DNA from: Doryteuthis pealeii
Taxonomy: Eukaryota; Mollusca; Cephalopoda; Myopsida; Loliginidae
Direction of reading: 5' to 3'
DNA: 64,000 bases
Assembly (NCBI GenBank): GCA_023376005.1
Contig: CM042147.1
Coordinates: forward strand, 115,606,012 to 115,670,011
The notes beneath the pieces are model-generated. The model was not told the origin of the DNA. It was given only the letters and a program-made list of their open reading frames with translations, and did not search any database. How positions within the stretch are numbered: position 1 is the first letter of the stretch; each line of letters opens with the position of its first letter. Shown in pieces: positions 33,273 to 44,650 of the stretch. The translations under genes and the position numbers were made by a program.

Positions 33273-34079
33273 ATATTTACTTTGTTGTTAATCGTTTTTA
33301 TTTTTGTAGTTTCATCTGGACGTACACAGCAACTGCCTTTTATATTTGTAAAGATGAGTGTGTATTACAAGAACTTTAAAATAATCTCCAAAAATCATGC
33401 ATCTTTAATAAGCATTAGTTAGAGAAAAAAAAACTTCTGATGATGATAATGTTGACATCACCAGAATAAATTTTGATTATAAATAGATTATAATTCAAAA
33501 TATACTGTATGCCCCATACCCACCCTGCAGCTGATGCCTACGGCTTTGCACTATACTGATCTAATATTAGAAATAACAAAAAAATTGTTAACAACAAAGA
33601 GCCAATAAGATTTATTCAAATTAATATATTTTAATGGATGTGCATTTAAAAAAAAAAAAATTCCCCGCCTTCAACCCCATTATTGTTTGCAATATGAAGC
33701 AAGTAACCCATTATCAATAATTTTAACAGAGAACTTTTTTTTTTCTAATAACCACCTTTTATAAAATAAATATACCAAATGAAAGAGGAAATAAAATTCA
33801 ATAATCTTTTATAATGAGAAAGTCCTCTTTTTCCTTTTTAAGCTTGTCAGTGTAATTTTATAAACACTATAAATTATCATCTAAATAGCAAGGCAGAAGT
33901 TCTGCTTCACAAAACCATCTTTGACGGCCATCTTTGTCAGCCATCTTTATAGCCAGTTATCATTATTGTCAGCCATTTTGTATTGAATGTTATCATTCTT
34001 TATGTCACAAATCAAAAGCTGATATTTTACATGAAAGAAATAAAATGGAATCATGTTATTTGTTGGGGAGGAGAGGATG

Positions 34080-34129
<50 letters not shown>

Positions 34130-35300
34130 TTATCTGGAGGAGGAGGAGGAGGAGAAGAAGAAGACGGAAGAGGAGAAGGCAGTGGCAAGAAAAGTATCAT
34201 ATAAATCTTCCATAAAAAGATAATACTGACAGTCCCCTTATTTTAATGGTGTCCTCACTGTCAGGGCATCTCATAAAAACACTGCTTGGATATTAACCGT
34301 GACAGCAAAAACTAAAGGTGAAAAAATATATCATTCATTGTTTGGTAATAGCCTTTCGTTCTTTTTTATTGAGCTCATTGGATTTTTGTCATCTTTTTTT
34401 TTTTCATTTTTTTTTTTTTTTCATATCGAGCGGGAATTGTAAGAGAGAAAAAGATATAAACTTTTAACAGACATGTCAGCAAATCATATAATACGAACAA
34501 TTCACAGAGAATCATTCTTAGTTCAAACTAAATACCTGTTCCCCAGATATTTCCTTTTGATTGATTTACTGTCAAAAAAAGAAGGTGTGTTAAATTTTCA
34601 ATCGTTTCGTGAAACAAGGTGCACAGGTATTCTTCTCAAATAAGATATATTTCTCGAATATTTTAAAACATAGTAGTTTGTCTTTTTTTTTTTTTAAATT
34701 ACCCTACCTAACATCCTGACCCTGTTTGCAGCACCATGTTGAAGGGAGTTAGTATACTGTTGGTTTAAACAACACAATAACAACTAAGCACAACTGAACT
34801 GGTGCTCAAAGCAGCAGTTATTTATGGCACTCAGGAATATTCCATTCATGCATTTGGATGATTCCATTCCTTGAGTCTTGAATGGTTGTTTGATTTCAGT
34901 GGCATTATGGTACCAGATGAATAATCTACCATTCTGTAGTAGGCTTGCAACAATGCAGGATCCATATTGAGTTATGACTTACTTATTTCTTGTCTGCCAC
35001 TGTAATTGGAATATTGCTTCTACATAAATGTAGAATCAACATAAAATACTCACCTTCACAAGAAGGTTTCAACTAGCATCCAGTCGACACAGGGGCTGAC
35101 GGGCTGTAACCAAATACAGACCTTGTGCTAACTTTTATAAGTCATGTGTTGAGTATATATTGATCAAAGTATCCACACCAAATCCAGCAACCAATCAGAA
35201 CCCAGAGAATAAGTTTGCCCAAGAAGTATAATGGAATGTCCCAGCATGCTATATAAAGAACCCAGTAACTCACACAGGTATTCCCAGAACAGACTCAACT
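33273..35300. other. Spacer, no gene recognised, (GA)n at 34081
   Basis: A GA run of about 45 bases lies at 34081-34127, followed by GGAGGA/GAAGAAG repeats to about 34180. CCATCTTTG(T/A)CAGCC is repeated near 33915-33980. CTGATGA occurs at 33437 but no GAAA box follows. Confidence 0.5.
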
Positions 35301-35305
35301 TGCAT

Positions 35306-35678
35306 AGCCCTGTCAGCTGGGGATTTAGAATAGACAAACTGCATCTTTGCAGAGGGGTAAGACTGACCTAATAGGACCACCTGTTGGCCATGATGATTGA
35401 GGATGGAATCCTGGTGGCTGAACAGTCCATGACATGCAACTTTCTACTTTGGCCATTGCTTAGGCTAAATAGATGGTTTTGAGAGGCCCCTTCCGATCAA
35501 TCAGCTGGTCACGTCATAGCACCTATATGATTGTCCTAACCCTATTGCCCTTATGGCTAGCCACAACCCTTTTTATCATATATGTGCTAGAAGTATAGGT
35601 ATGTCATTTAACTCTATTTGATAGTGAGGTTCTAGTTCTGGAGGCCTGGGGAATGTGTAACACCCCTTCACCACCATA
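35306..35678 (+). mobile_element. R-C retroposon, 3' truncated copy
   Basis: It matches the 5' part of the 596-bp element at 60699 (CCCTGTCAGCTGGGG, TGCAGAGGGGTAAGACTG, ATCAGCTGGTCACGTCA, GAGGTTCTAGTTCTGGAGG) and stops where the next foldback element begins. Confidence 0.8.
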
Positions 35679-35870
35679 CAATGGGTTGTTTCATTAAGAT
35701 TGTATTCTATTTATATATTAGAATAAAATAAAATTAACAAATAACAAAATACAACCCGTATATAAATAGAATACAAGCATAATGGAACAACCCATTGTTG
35801 TATTGTTCTTGCACTACCCCTGAAGATGGCCCATGATGGGACGGAAAGTACTCAAGAAATAATAAGCTAT
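35679..35870 (+). mobile_element. Foldback element with hammerhead motif
   Basis: Arms at 35679-35719 (ACAATGGGTTGTTTCATTA...) and about 35757-35798 are reverse complements. The hammerhead-like core follows the right arm, the same order as in the element at 46687-47065. Confidence 0.7.
35816..35858 (+). ncRNA. Hammerhead ribozyme-like motif
   Basis: CTGAAGA (35820-35826), stem II CCCAT-G-ATGGG, GAAA (35844-35847), palindromic stem III AGTACT, triplet CTC, cut after C35853. Stem I (ACCC against AAGA) does not pair, so activity is doubtful. Confidence 0.5.
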
Positions 35871-35995
35871 GGCAAATACATCAGCCAATTTTCACCTGAT
35901 ATAATTACATCAATCCAGCAACTCGAAAGGACCATGGACAAGATTTGCAGACAGAAAATGGTTGTGTAGTTCAACTATATATATATATATATATA

Positions 35996-36255
35996 AGTAA
36001 GTAAAGTAAAGTCGTCGGGGTGGCCTAATGTCGGTATCAGCCAGACAGCAAGGGAGTCTATCCCCTTTTCACTAGCGCTAGACCAAGGAGATTATTTTAG
36101 CATCTGAGGTGGAGCACCACACCTACCATCAGCTCCTTACTTTACCGCACAGATCCCTGTACTACTCATACGCTGAGTTGGCGAGGGCGGGTATCGAACT
36201 AGGAACCTTGTGGTTTCTAGCCGAACGCTCTACTGACTGAGCGAACCCGGCCCTA
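35996..36255 (-). mobile_element. SINE-A, full length
   Basis: Minus orientation, a close match to the family consensus, with head GGCCGGGTTCGCTCAGTCAG (minus). (TA)n runs abut both ends. Confidence 0.92.
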
Positions 36256-36267
36256 GATATATATATA

Positions 36268-36302
<35 letters not shown>

Positions 36303-36304
<2 letters not shown>

Positions 36305-36477
36305 GGTATGAAACACACAATGCTGTTTAAAATGAAAATATTTTATATCATATTCATAGCTCGAGATGAGTCTGGATTAAAAACAAGCTCTGATGATGAT
36401 TTTTTGTTCAATATTAGCTATGAATATGATACAAAATATTTTCATTTTAACAGCATTGTGTGTTTTCATATCCTTTT
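36303..36477. repeat. Foldback repeat between (TA)n runs
   Basis: Arms of about 60 bases (GAAACACACAATGCTG... and its reverse complement ending CATTGTGTGTTTTCATA) have a 50-base loop with CTGATGATGATT but no GAAA box. Long TA runs flank both sides (36262-36300 and 36478-36500). Confidence 0.75.
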
Positions 36478-36880
36478 ATATATATATATATATATATACC
36501 ATCAGATTCATTTCCTTATTCTTAAATTTTATATATATATATATATATTATATATATATATATATATATATTTATACAAGATGACAACAGTATTTCAAAT
36601 AAATCAATGTATAAAACTGTAATCTTTGCATGTCAAGAAAATGAATTCCAGTGGACTATGATGGCCAAAATATCACTCCACCTCTTTCCCATCAATCTTT
36701 TAGGGAATTGTTCATTTACAAACTGTCTGAAAGCAAAGTGACAAAGTGCTCTGTCTGCTCAGAAGCACTGTACTTCTTCTCAGTTTTAATTATCTAAGTT
36801 GATGACTAAACAATTTTGAAGCAACATACAGTTTACATTATTTTCTGTTGATGTCATTGATTGATTGATTTTAATCACAT
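36478..36880. other. Spacer with (TA)n
   Basis: TA runs lie at 36478-36498 and 36531-36571. The rest shows nothing recognisable. Confidence 0.5.
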
Positions 36881-37074
36881 GTCAACTCATATCTTTTCAG
36901 GATGAATTCAAATCTTGATTGATTGATTGATTTTAACAGCATTTCAGGGTTGTTTTATTTGGTGATTGCAGCATTGTAAAAAGCAACATTAATGAGATGA
37001 GAGATAAACTAGCAAAAAAAATAAATAAATAAAAAATAAAAATGATTAATTGAAGGAATTCAGAAAAATGAAAG

Positions 37075-37225
37075 CTATTAGTATTATTTGTATTATTTGT
37101 TTTATTCGGACTATTGTCCTCATCTTCATTGTTATCTGTACAACGTTTTGGCCGATGTGCCCTCCTGACTTCTTCAGGTATATCTTGTCAGATTTGGGAA
37201 CTTTCTCGGCCTCAGAAACCATCTC
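37075..37225 (-). mobile_element. SINE-D 3' fragment, first tandem unit
   Basis: Minus orientation of the tail (CAATGAAGATGAGGACAATAG) with the hammerhead-like core CCAAAACGTTGTACAG. The GAAA box is changed to AAAA. Confidence 0.75.
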
Positions 37226-37453
37226 AGACTTGGCATGTCAACTCATATTTTTTCAGGATGAATTAAAATCTTGATTCATTGATTGATTTTAACAGCATTT
37301 CAGCCTGCCTAGAGTTGTTTTATTTGGGGAATTGCAGTATTGTAAAAAGCAACATTAATAAGATGAGAGATAAACTAGCAAAAAAAATAAAATAAAAAAA
37401 ATGAAATAAAAAAATAAAAATGATTAATTGAAGGAATTCAGAAAAATGAAAGC

Positions 37454-37612
37454 TATTAGTATTATTTGTATTATTTGTATTATTTGGACTATTGTCCTCA
37501 TCTTCATTGTTATCTGTACAATGTTTTGGCCAATGTGCCCTGCTGCCTTATTCAGGGATTTCTTGTCAGACTTGGGAACTTCTCGGCCTCAGGAACCATC
37601 TCGGACTTGGTA
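37454..37612 (-). mobile_element. SINE-D 3' fragment, second tandem unit
   Basis: Same fragment as in the preceding unit. The core is more decayed (CATTGTACAG instead of CGTTGTACAG). Confidence 0.75.
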
Positions 37613-37826
37613 TGTCAACTCATATCTTCTCAGGATAAATTCAAATCTTATTTGATTGATTGATTGATTTTAACAATTTTAAACATACAATTAATGTGAT
37701 ACCTTAGACTCAGCATAAAATAATCCCGGATAGGTTAACATGCTATTAAAGTCAACCTTTTTTGGTTTTGTTTTTGTCTTTTTTTTTCTATTTTTTTTTG
37801 TTTTCTTTTTTTATTCGTTATTATTA

Positions 37827-38221
37827 CTAGCAAAAAAAAAAAAAAAACACCCTCCTAGTGATGTAAAAATAGATTTTTGAAACATATTGCTTGAGGGGTG
37901 GGAGTACAAAATTCAATGTCAGCGAGTTTGTACCCTAAGTAAGTAAAATCATCAAATTCATTAAAGGATTAAAAAATAAAACAATTTGAAGTGTAAACTT
38001 TAAATATGTATAAAAAATAAAACAAACTATATATAGATATATAATACCAGTCATGTATTTATTAAAACTTGTTTTAAAAACAATGAGGACTGTCTAATGT
38101 TGCATGTTCAAATTTTGAGTATATTTATTCTATGTTATGACAATTTTGGGTAATGTGATGTAAGCAGTTACATAGTTTTTGTTACAGACAAAAACCGGAA
38201 GTGAATCTCCATTGTTAATAG
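37827..38221 (-). mobile_element. Non-autonomous Helitron
   Basis: The minus-strand 3' end is a T-rich run then CTAG before a T (37827-37830), with a G/C hairpin-like GAGGGTG segment upstream. The 5' part (AATGGAGATTCACTTCCGG on minus) matches the Helitron at 52081. The expected 5' TC reads AC, so the terminus has mutated. Confidence 0.65.
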
Positions 38222-38399
38222 TCCATTATAAATAGTTAAAGAAGATGAGAGATAAACTAGTAAAAAAATAAAAAATAAAAAAATAATTAATCGAAGGAAT
38301 TCATAAAAATTAAAACTATTAGAATTACAATTTAAAATTAACCCCTCCAAGGTATACATTTGAAGCATTACAATATTTATTAAGGTACAATAAGTAAAG

Positions 38400-38643
38400 A
38401 GTAAGTAAAATCATCAGGATGGCCTAAAGTCGGTATCAGCCAGACAGCAAGAGTCTATCCCCTTTTCTCAAGCTATAGACCAAGGAGATTATTTTTAACA
38501 TCAGGTGGAGTGCCACACCTACCATCAGCTCTCTACTTTACCGCACAGATCCCTGTGCTACTCATACACTGAGTTGGTGAGGGCTGGTATCAAACTAGGA
38601 ACCTTGAGATTCCTAGCCGAACACTCTATCGACTGGGCTAAAT
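38400..38643 (-). mobile_element. SINE-A copy
   Basis: Minus orientation, near full length and more diverged than most copies. Confidence 0.9.
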
Positions 38644-38756
38644 AAAATCATCACATTTCATCCACGAAAATTGAATTTAATGCTGTTTCTAACAAATCTT
38701 AAATTTAGCTAGTACAAATTCTAAAAAAAAACTCAGTGCTTATTCTATGCATATTT

Positions 38757-39090
38757 ATCAATCCCTCCGCACGAGTAGGACGTGACACAAGGTCAATTTC
38801 TTAAGCAGATTTTAACAGGTTTGAGTTCAGAGTTTTTCTTTCTCCCAGACTGGTTGCCCAACCAAGGTTAAAGATCCCAGTCCGCTCTACTATTTACCTA
38901 TAGCAGGAAGGGGAATAGTTGGATTCATACCTTTCTCAAGTGTATTAGCACTATGTGAAATACAAACAGCCTCGCTCAGGTCAATTTCTTAAGCAGATTT
39001 TAACAGATTTCAGATCAGATTTTTCCTTCTCCCAGACTGGTTGTCCAATCAAGGTTAAAGATCCCAGTCTGCCCTAGTATTTACCTTTGA
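38757..39090 (-). mobile_element. SINE-B with internal duplication
   Basis: Minus orientation. The segment GGTCAATTTCTTAAGCAGAT ... TTGGTTGCCC/TTGTCC ... TATTTACC occurs twice (38790-38900 and 38978-39088), so the copy is a partial tandem repeat. Confidence 0.85.
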
Positions 39091-39169
39091 GTTACAATAT
39101 TTATTGATATTTATTGAGATGCACTGTGAGTATAAACTGAAGTCAATCTTTTTAGACTTTGGTTACCAT

Positions 39170-39545
39170 TGTGGAGGGGGGTCCCTGTAGTGTAGTGGCT
39201 AATGTGGGGGGGTGGTCCCTGTGGTGTAGTGGCTAATGTGTGGGTGTCCCTGTGGTGTAGTGGCTAATGTGTGGGGGTCCCTGTGGTGTAGTGGCTAATG
39301 TGGTGGGGGGCCTCTGGGGTGTAGTGGGCTAATGTGCTCGACCGCAACACTAATTGTAAGTGAATTCAAACTTCACTTGCACTATTATGTTCTTTTTTGG
39401 ACTATAACCCTTGGGAAAGATATAAACCCCCTCATCCCTCCAGCTATGGGTTAAATAGAATGAATACTGTTCTTCTAGACGATGGCTTTGTCATTAAATA
39501 AGCCATGGAGGTTGGTATGCCATTAAACAAAGAAACAAAACCATC
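39170..39545 (+). mobile_element. SINE with tandemly repeated A-box head
   Basis: GTCCCTGTGGTGTAGTGGCT followed by AATGTG occurs about five times in a row (39180-39335, unit about 33 bp) before the rest of the tRNA-like head (B-box-like GAATTCAAACTTC near 39361). The body has CCTTGGGAAAGATAT and CCAGCTATGGGTTAAATAG, and the tail is CATTAAATAAGCCATGG ... AACAAAGAAACAAAACC, shared with R-C. Confidence 0.8.
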
Positions 39546-40440
39546 AGAAAATTTTAGTATATAGGCCAGGCTTTGGTCCATTTAGCAAAACTCTTCTCAT
39601 TCCCCAATGATACCTGCATCATAAAAATAAGATCTTAAAGAGTGTGACTTTGGGTTACCCGTACTCTCCTTTTAACAATGACTACTAATGTTTCAGGATC
39701 AACTTAGTCATGTACTAGGAGAAATAAATATTTTAACCCATTTTTACTGCCTTTGTATATAGAAAACAGGAACAATAAAAGTAATAATGATGGTCCTGCA
39801 AAACTTAATCATGGTTTGAGGGCTTTTTAAAAAAACATGTTTTTAATATGAAACGCAATTAATAATCTAATAAACATAAAAAAATACTAAAATAGCAAGA
39901 AATTTATTATTATGTAAGATAAATTTCTTACACCTCACAAGGTCTGTTGATTCAACCAATCCGTATCCTTGTTATACACACTGGTCTTATTTCTCTGATT
40001 TGCCATTGGCTGAAAATTCGACGCTTCTTGGTTGAATTCTTTTCAATCAGCCAATCAATTTCTTTGTTACTTCCTGACTTGTTTCTTTTTAGTTCATGTT
40101 GCCAGTGGCTAAAAATTGAGAAATGCTTGCAGCATTTCCTCCTTGTCAAGTCAAATGCTTTCAGTTCATCATTATATGAAGCCCAATGGATAATGTATAT
40201 TTTTTTTATTGCTGCATAGGCTTCTAATAGATTTTATCTACACTGTAGTTGTTGAATTTTATTCATTACTTGGTCCGTGAACGGCAAGGAACAATTGTTC
40301 AGTGAGATGAATGCTGTTTGACAGAGGGGCGGAAATGAAAACTTTTTGGATTGAATGAAGGGAATCAATTTATTCATAGCTGTTCTAAGTAGTATAGAAT
40401 AGAACATGTCAGATATAAAAAAAAAAAAAAAAGAAAGGAA
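39546..40440. other. Spacer with no recognised feature
   Basis: Open frames near 39947-40219 on both strands carry no motif I recognise. TTGAAAATTGAG/TTGGCTGAAAATTCG phrases recur weakly. Confidence 0.5.
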
Positions 40441-41860
40441 AATCATTGTGAGTTGATAGAGAGAGTGAGAAATTAAAGTAAAAAAGTAAGGGAGATAACT
40501 TTGAGTCATGATATTTATTAGAGAGAGAGAGAGAGAGGGAGAGAGAGAGGGGAGAGAGAGGGGGGAGATATGAAAAGCAAGTAGGGAGTGAGATAGATGC
40601 ATTAAGAAGAGGTAGATGGAATTAAAGGGAAATTAAGAAGAATATAAAGAGGAAACAAAAAGGAAGAGATAGAAAGAGGAAGATATTGAGTGAGAAAAAA
40701 AAAGAACAGAAAGAGAAAGCAATAAGAGAGGATAAAAAGAATTAAGGAAAGTTGAAGATCTTAAAGAGAGAGTGAGATATTGAGTGAGAAAAAGGAATAG
40801 AAAGAGGAAGCACAAAGAGGGGATAGAAAGAGGAGAATGTTAAAGAGAGAGTAAGATATTTAGTGAGAAAAAAGGGGAAAAGAAAGTGGAAGCAAAAAGA
40901 GAGGATGAAAAGAAGAACGGGGAAGTTGAAGATCTTAAAGAGAGTGATCTAAAGAGGAATAGAAAGAGGAAGCAAAAAGGGGGGATAGAAAGAGGAGAAT
41001 GTTAAAGAGATATTTATTGAGAAAAAAGGGAAAAGAAGGTGGAAGCAAAAAGAAAGGATAAAAAAGTGAGGAAAAATAGAAAGAGGAAGATGTTAATGAG
41101 ATATTAAAGTAAAAAAGTAAGGGAGATAACTTTGAGTCATGATATTTTAGAGAGAGAGAGAGAGAGAGGAGGAGATGAAAAGGAAGTAGGGAGTGAGATA
41201 GATGCATTAAGAAGAGGTAGATGGAACTAAAGGGAAAGTAAGAAGAATATAAAGAGGAAACAAAAAGGAAGAGATAGAAAGAGGAAGATATTGAGAGAGA
41301 AAAATAGAACAGAAAGAGAAAGCAAAAAGAAAGGATAAAAAGAAGAAAGAGAAAGTTGAAGATCTTGAAGAGAGGGTGAGATATTGAGTGAGAAAAAGAG
41401 GAATAGAAAGAGGAAGCAAAAAAGAGGGGATAGAAAGAGGAAAATGTTAAAGAGAGAGAGAGAGATATTTATTGAGAAAAAGGGGAAAAGAAAGAGAAAG
41501 CAAAAAGAGAGGATAAAAAGAAGAAAGGATAAGTTGAAGATCTTAAAGAGAGAGTGAGATATTGAGTGATCAAAAGAGGAATAGAAAGAGGAAGCACAAA
41601 GAGGGGATAGAAAGAGGAGAATGTTAAAGAGAGAGTGAGATATTTATTGAGAAAAAAGGGAAAAGAAAGTGGAAGCAAAAAGAGAGGATAAAAAAGTAAG
41701 GAAAAAGAGGAAATAGAAAGAGGAAGATGTTAATGAGAGAGTGGGATATTGAGTGAGAAAAAGAGGAATAGAAAAAAAAACAAAAAAACAGAGAAGATAA
41801 AAAGAGGTTAAAGAGAAATGAGAGTAAGAAAAGAAAGAGCAAATGTGAATTTAAAAAAAG
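40441..41860. repeat. GA-rich tandem array with complex unit
   Basis: Blocks such as GATAGATGCATTAAGAAGAG (40590 and 41197), AAGTTGAAGATCTTAAAGAG and GAAAGAGGAAGCAAAAAGAG recur in variable order. A longer phrase starting AGTAAGGGAGATAACTTTGA occurs at 40485 and 41118. The Phe/Leu/Ser minus-strand frames are artefacts. Confidence 0.9.
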
Positions 41861-42160
41861 GAAGGGTAGAGAATTTTTTACATTTGATGAAAGACAATGA
41901 GTGTGACTAAAATAAGGAAGTGGACTGAGGGAAAAAGAGTTCTATTGTATGTTTGAGGGTCAGAGGAAAAGTTCTTAGGCTGACTAAGATACACTAATCA
42001 AATATGACCAAATGAGGTTTATTTTTCAATATAGACTCCTTGAACTTCATTTACTTTTTCCATCGGTGTTGCAGTGCTTGGATCCCATTAATAAAAAAAA
42101 AAAGTCAATAGCAGATATTATGTCATCATATAAACTTATAAATCAAAAGAGAGAAGATCT

Positions 42161-42197
<37 letters not shown>

Positions 42198-42251
42198 ACA
42201 AACTTTTTATATGAATGAAAATCAATATTTCAGAATTTTTGAGATGAGGCT
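41861..42251. other. Spacer with poly-A block
   Basis: An A homopolymer of about 27 bases lies near 42170-42196. No gene is seen. Confidence 0.5.
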
Positions 42252-42590
42252 TTATAATTAGTATTATTTGGATTATTCGGACAGTTCTAAATGACAGTTA
42301 TCTCTAGACTGCAGGTTCAATCCTGGTCAAGCGTGACAGTAACATAGAATAATAATTAACACAGCTTAACACCTCTACCCCAGCTATGGTTAGTGGAATG
42401 AGAACAGGATACCTCCATGGATTGAATAAAGGGATGGGTTCAAAGTTCTGTAATGGCTCCCGATTATGATAAGAAGGTTTCCGAGTTCAAAAAGAAGGTT
42501 CCCGAGTTCAAGAAGGCTCCTGAGTCTGCCAAAACGTTGTATAGATAACAATAAAGATTAGGACAATAATCAAAATAATTCCAAATGAAA
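42252..42590 (+). mobile_element. SINE-D copy, rearranged
   Basis: It begins with a short inverted tail fragment (GTATTATTTGGATTATTCGG), then switches into the head (CAGTTCTAAATGACAG, B-box GGTTCAATCCTGG at 42323-42335), body, three AAGAAGGTT-type repeats, and a truncated tail in which the hammerhead core is lost. Confidence 0.75.
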
Positions 42591-43043
42591 ATCATATATT
42601 GTATTTTTAGTTACTTTAATGGATATGGGTGTAATAGTTCCGACAGTAACTAATTAGAAAAAGAAAAACCCATAAAGTGTTTTTTTAAAAGTTATTCCCA
42701 ACTCAGACTCATGGCCACTGTGTAGAAGTTATCCCCCTAATATTGAAGAAGCAATGCAATACCCACCATTGCAATGAGAATCCCACTACTGTCAAGTTGG
42801 CAGACAAGGAAGCAAACAAACGATAACTCATTACAGTCCCTGCATTGCCAGGAGCATAAAGCAGAATGATGGATATTTATCTAGCACCATATCCATACTG
42901 AGACTAGCCGCCAATTGAGACTTAAGGAATGAGATCACCCAGATGCAAGCATTGAATATCACAGACTTCTATAAATACCAATTGCTTTATTTACAAAGTC
43001 TGATATTTACTATTTCTCAGAATGTTTTGAGATGAGCTTGATA
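42591..43043. other. Spacer
   Basis: No gene is recognised. The last 40 bases repeat 42230-42276. Confidence 0.45.
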
Positions 43044-43378
43044 ATTAGTATTATTTGGATTATTCAGACTATTGTCCTCATCTTCATTGTTATCTGTACA
43101 ACGTTTCGGTCGATGTGCCCTCCGGCCTTCTTCAGGTATTTCTTGTTGGACTCAGGAACCTTCTTTTCGATTATGACAAGAAGTTTCCCGATTACAACAA
43201 AAAGGTTCCCAAGTTCGAAAAGAAGGTTCCCGAGTCCGAAAAGAAGGTTCCTGAGTTCAAGAAAGTTCCCTAGAAATATCTGAAGAAGGCCGGAGGGCAC
43301 ATCGGCCGAAACGTTGTACAGATAACAATGAAGACGAGGACAATAGTCCGAATAATCCAAATAATACTAGTCTGATAT
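43044..43378. mobile_element. SINE-D foldback, two inverted tails
   Basis: Two ~95-base tails (43044-43139 minus; 43282-43378 plus) face outward around about 140 bases of AAGAAGGTTCCCGAGTTC-type repeats. Each tail holds the hammerhead-like order CTGAAGA, GGCCG...CGGCC (plus copy) or GGCCG...CGACC (minus copy), GAAAC, GTTGTA, CAG. Confidence 0.8.
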
Positions 43379-44650
43379 TTTGTTTGTTGTTCTTACTCAA
43401 TTCAACAGTACACTCATTGAATCAATTTAACACACTGAATGGAACACAAAAATCAAAAACTTCCAAAACAATCAATTATATCAGTGAAATGATGTAATAA
43501 TATATTATAGGTACAAATACAGAATAGTAGCCATGGCTGATCGGAGCTTTCCATAAAATGTTGACAGAAAATTCCAGAAAATAACGAGAGTATATAGACC
43601 GAGTGTTTTACAAAGAGCAAGAGCTGTAAAATTCACGTTTTCTCGTAAAGATTTTAAAAGATAATATAGCAAATTAGAATAAAGAAAAACAAGAAAAATT
43701 ATTAATCAAAATTGAGGAAAAATGGAATGCAGACTAAACGAGACTGTCTTTACAAATTTCTAAATTCTTTAGAAAAAATTCTATTCAGTAGCCAAAATAT
43801 TGTGAATACTTTTTTTTAAGTAAAAATTCTCTTTTAGGATGCAACCATTCCCCCAAACCCCCGCCTGCTTCCATGCTTCATTCAAAATAAAAAATGTTAA
43901 AAAGAGTAAAACTTCTCGAATCTACAATGCGTTTGAAGTTGTATTACTTTATTCTTAATTCTTTATCTCATTTGCATTAAAATGTTGGTATCGTTAATTT
44001 CTGTCATTTTCCATAAATGTGTCATGGAGAATTCCGATCATCAGACATGGCTACTGTTTAGTATTTGTATTGTGATATTCCTATAAAAAATACATAACTT
44101 TGATTAGAAAATGGAATTATAGGTCGTATTTGGAGTTAAGATGCATTATCCTCAAAATGTATACACTTGAAACCTACATAACAGTTTTCTTCAATTAAAA
44201 TATTGGTACCGTTATTGTGTTAGTATAGCATTTAATTCTTAGGCTAACAGCAACAAGATAAATGAATTAATACTTAGTTTAATTCTAACAATTTATCAAC
44301 AAGCAAATAAAACAATGAGTAACAATATAAAGTCCTTCCAGTGTATAAAGTTGAGTTTGAGGGACTTACTGGCATGCTGGTAAAGATATCTAGTATCTTA
44401 GGGTGATTTCTTGGAGAGGATTTAAAGTCGCTGCCTCATCGGATCTGGTCCGGGGTCTCTCTGTGGGGATTTTGGTATTTTGCACCAAAACTTCTGGGCT
44501 CATCACGTGATTGGTATATCCATTCAAAGAAAGCCTCTCCCTCACTTAACTCTATATACAGGAATTACCATTTTACTGACTCAACACCGTGACATTCCTA
44601 AATAAATACATTACTTCTATTGAAATATGGAATTGTATGTCGTATTTGGA
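43379..44650. other. AT-rich spacer
   Basis: CGTATTTGGAGTTAAGATG occurs at about 44122 and again near 44640, with different sequence after it, so an insertion may begin at about 44659. No gene is recognised. Confidence 0.45.

Larger units (their letters stand above)
36881..37675. repeat. Tandem duplication, unit about 356-377 bp
   Basis: GTCAACTCATAT starts at 36881, 37237 and 37614. The first two units both contain TTGATTGATTGATTTTAACA, GCAACATTAAT(G/A)AGATGAGAG and a SINE-D fragment; the third is partial. A diverged piece recurs at 38235-38330. Confidence 0.9.

Noticed and set aside
33430..33470. CTGATGA hammerhead core
   Set aside because: A small stem follows, but there is no GAAA box, stem III or cleavage triplet.
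36395..36440. CTGATGATGATT in foldback loop as hammerhead
   Set aside because: No GAAA box and no stem I; only the foldback itself is supported.
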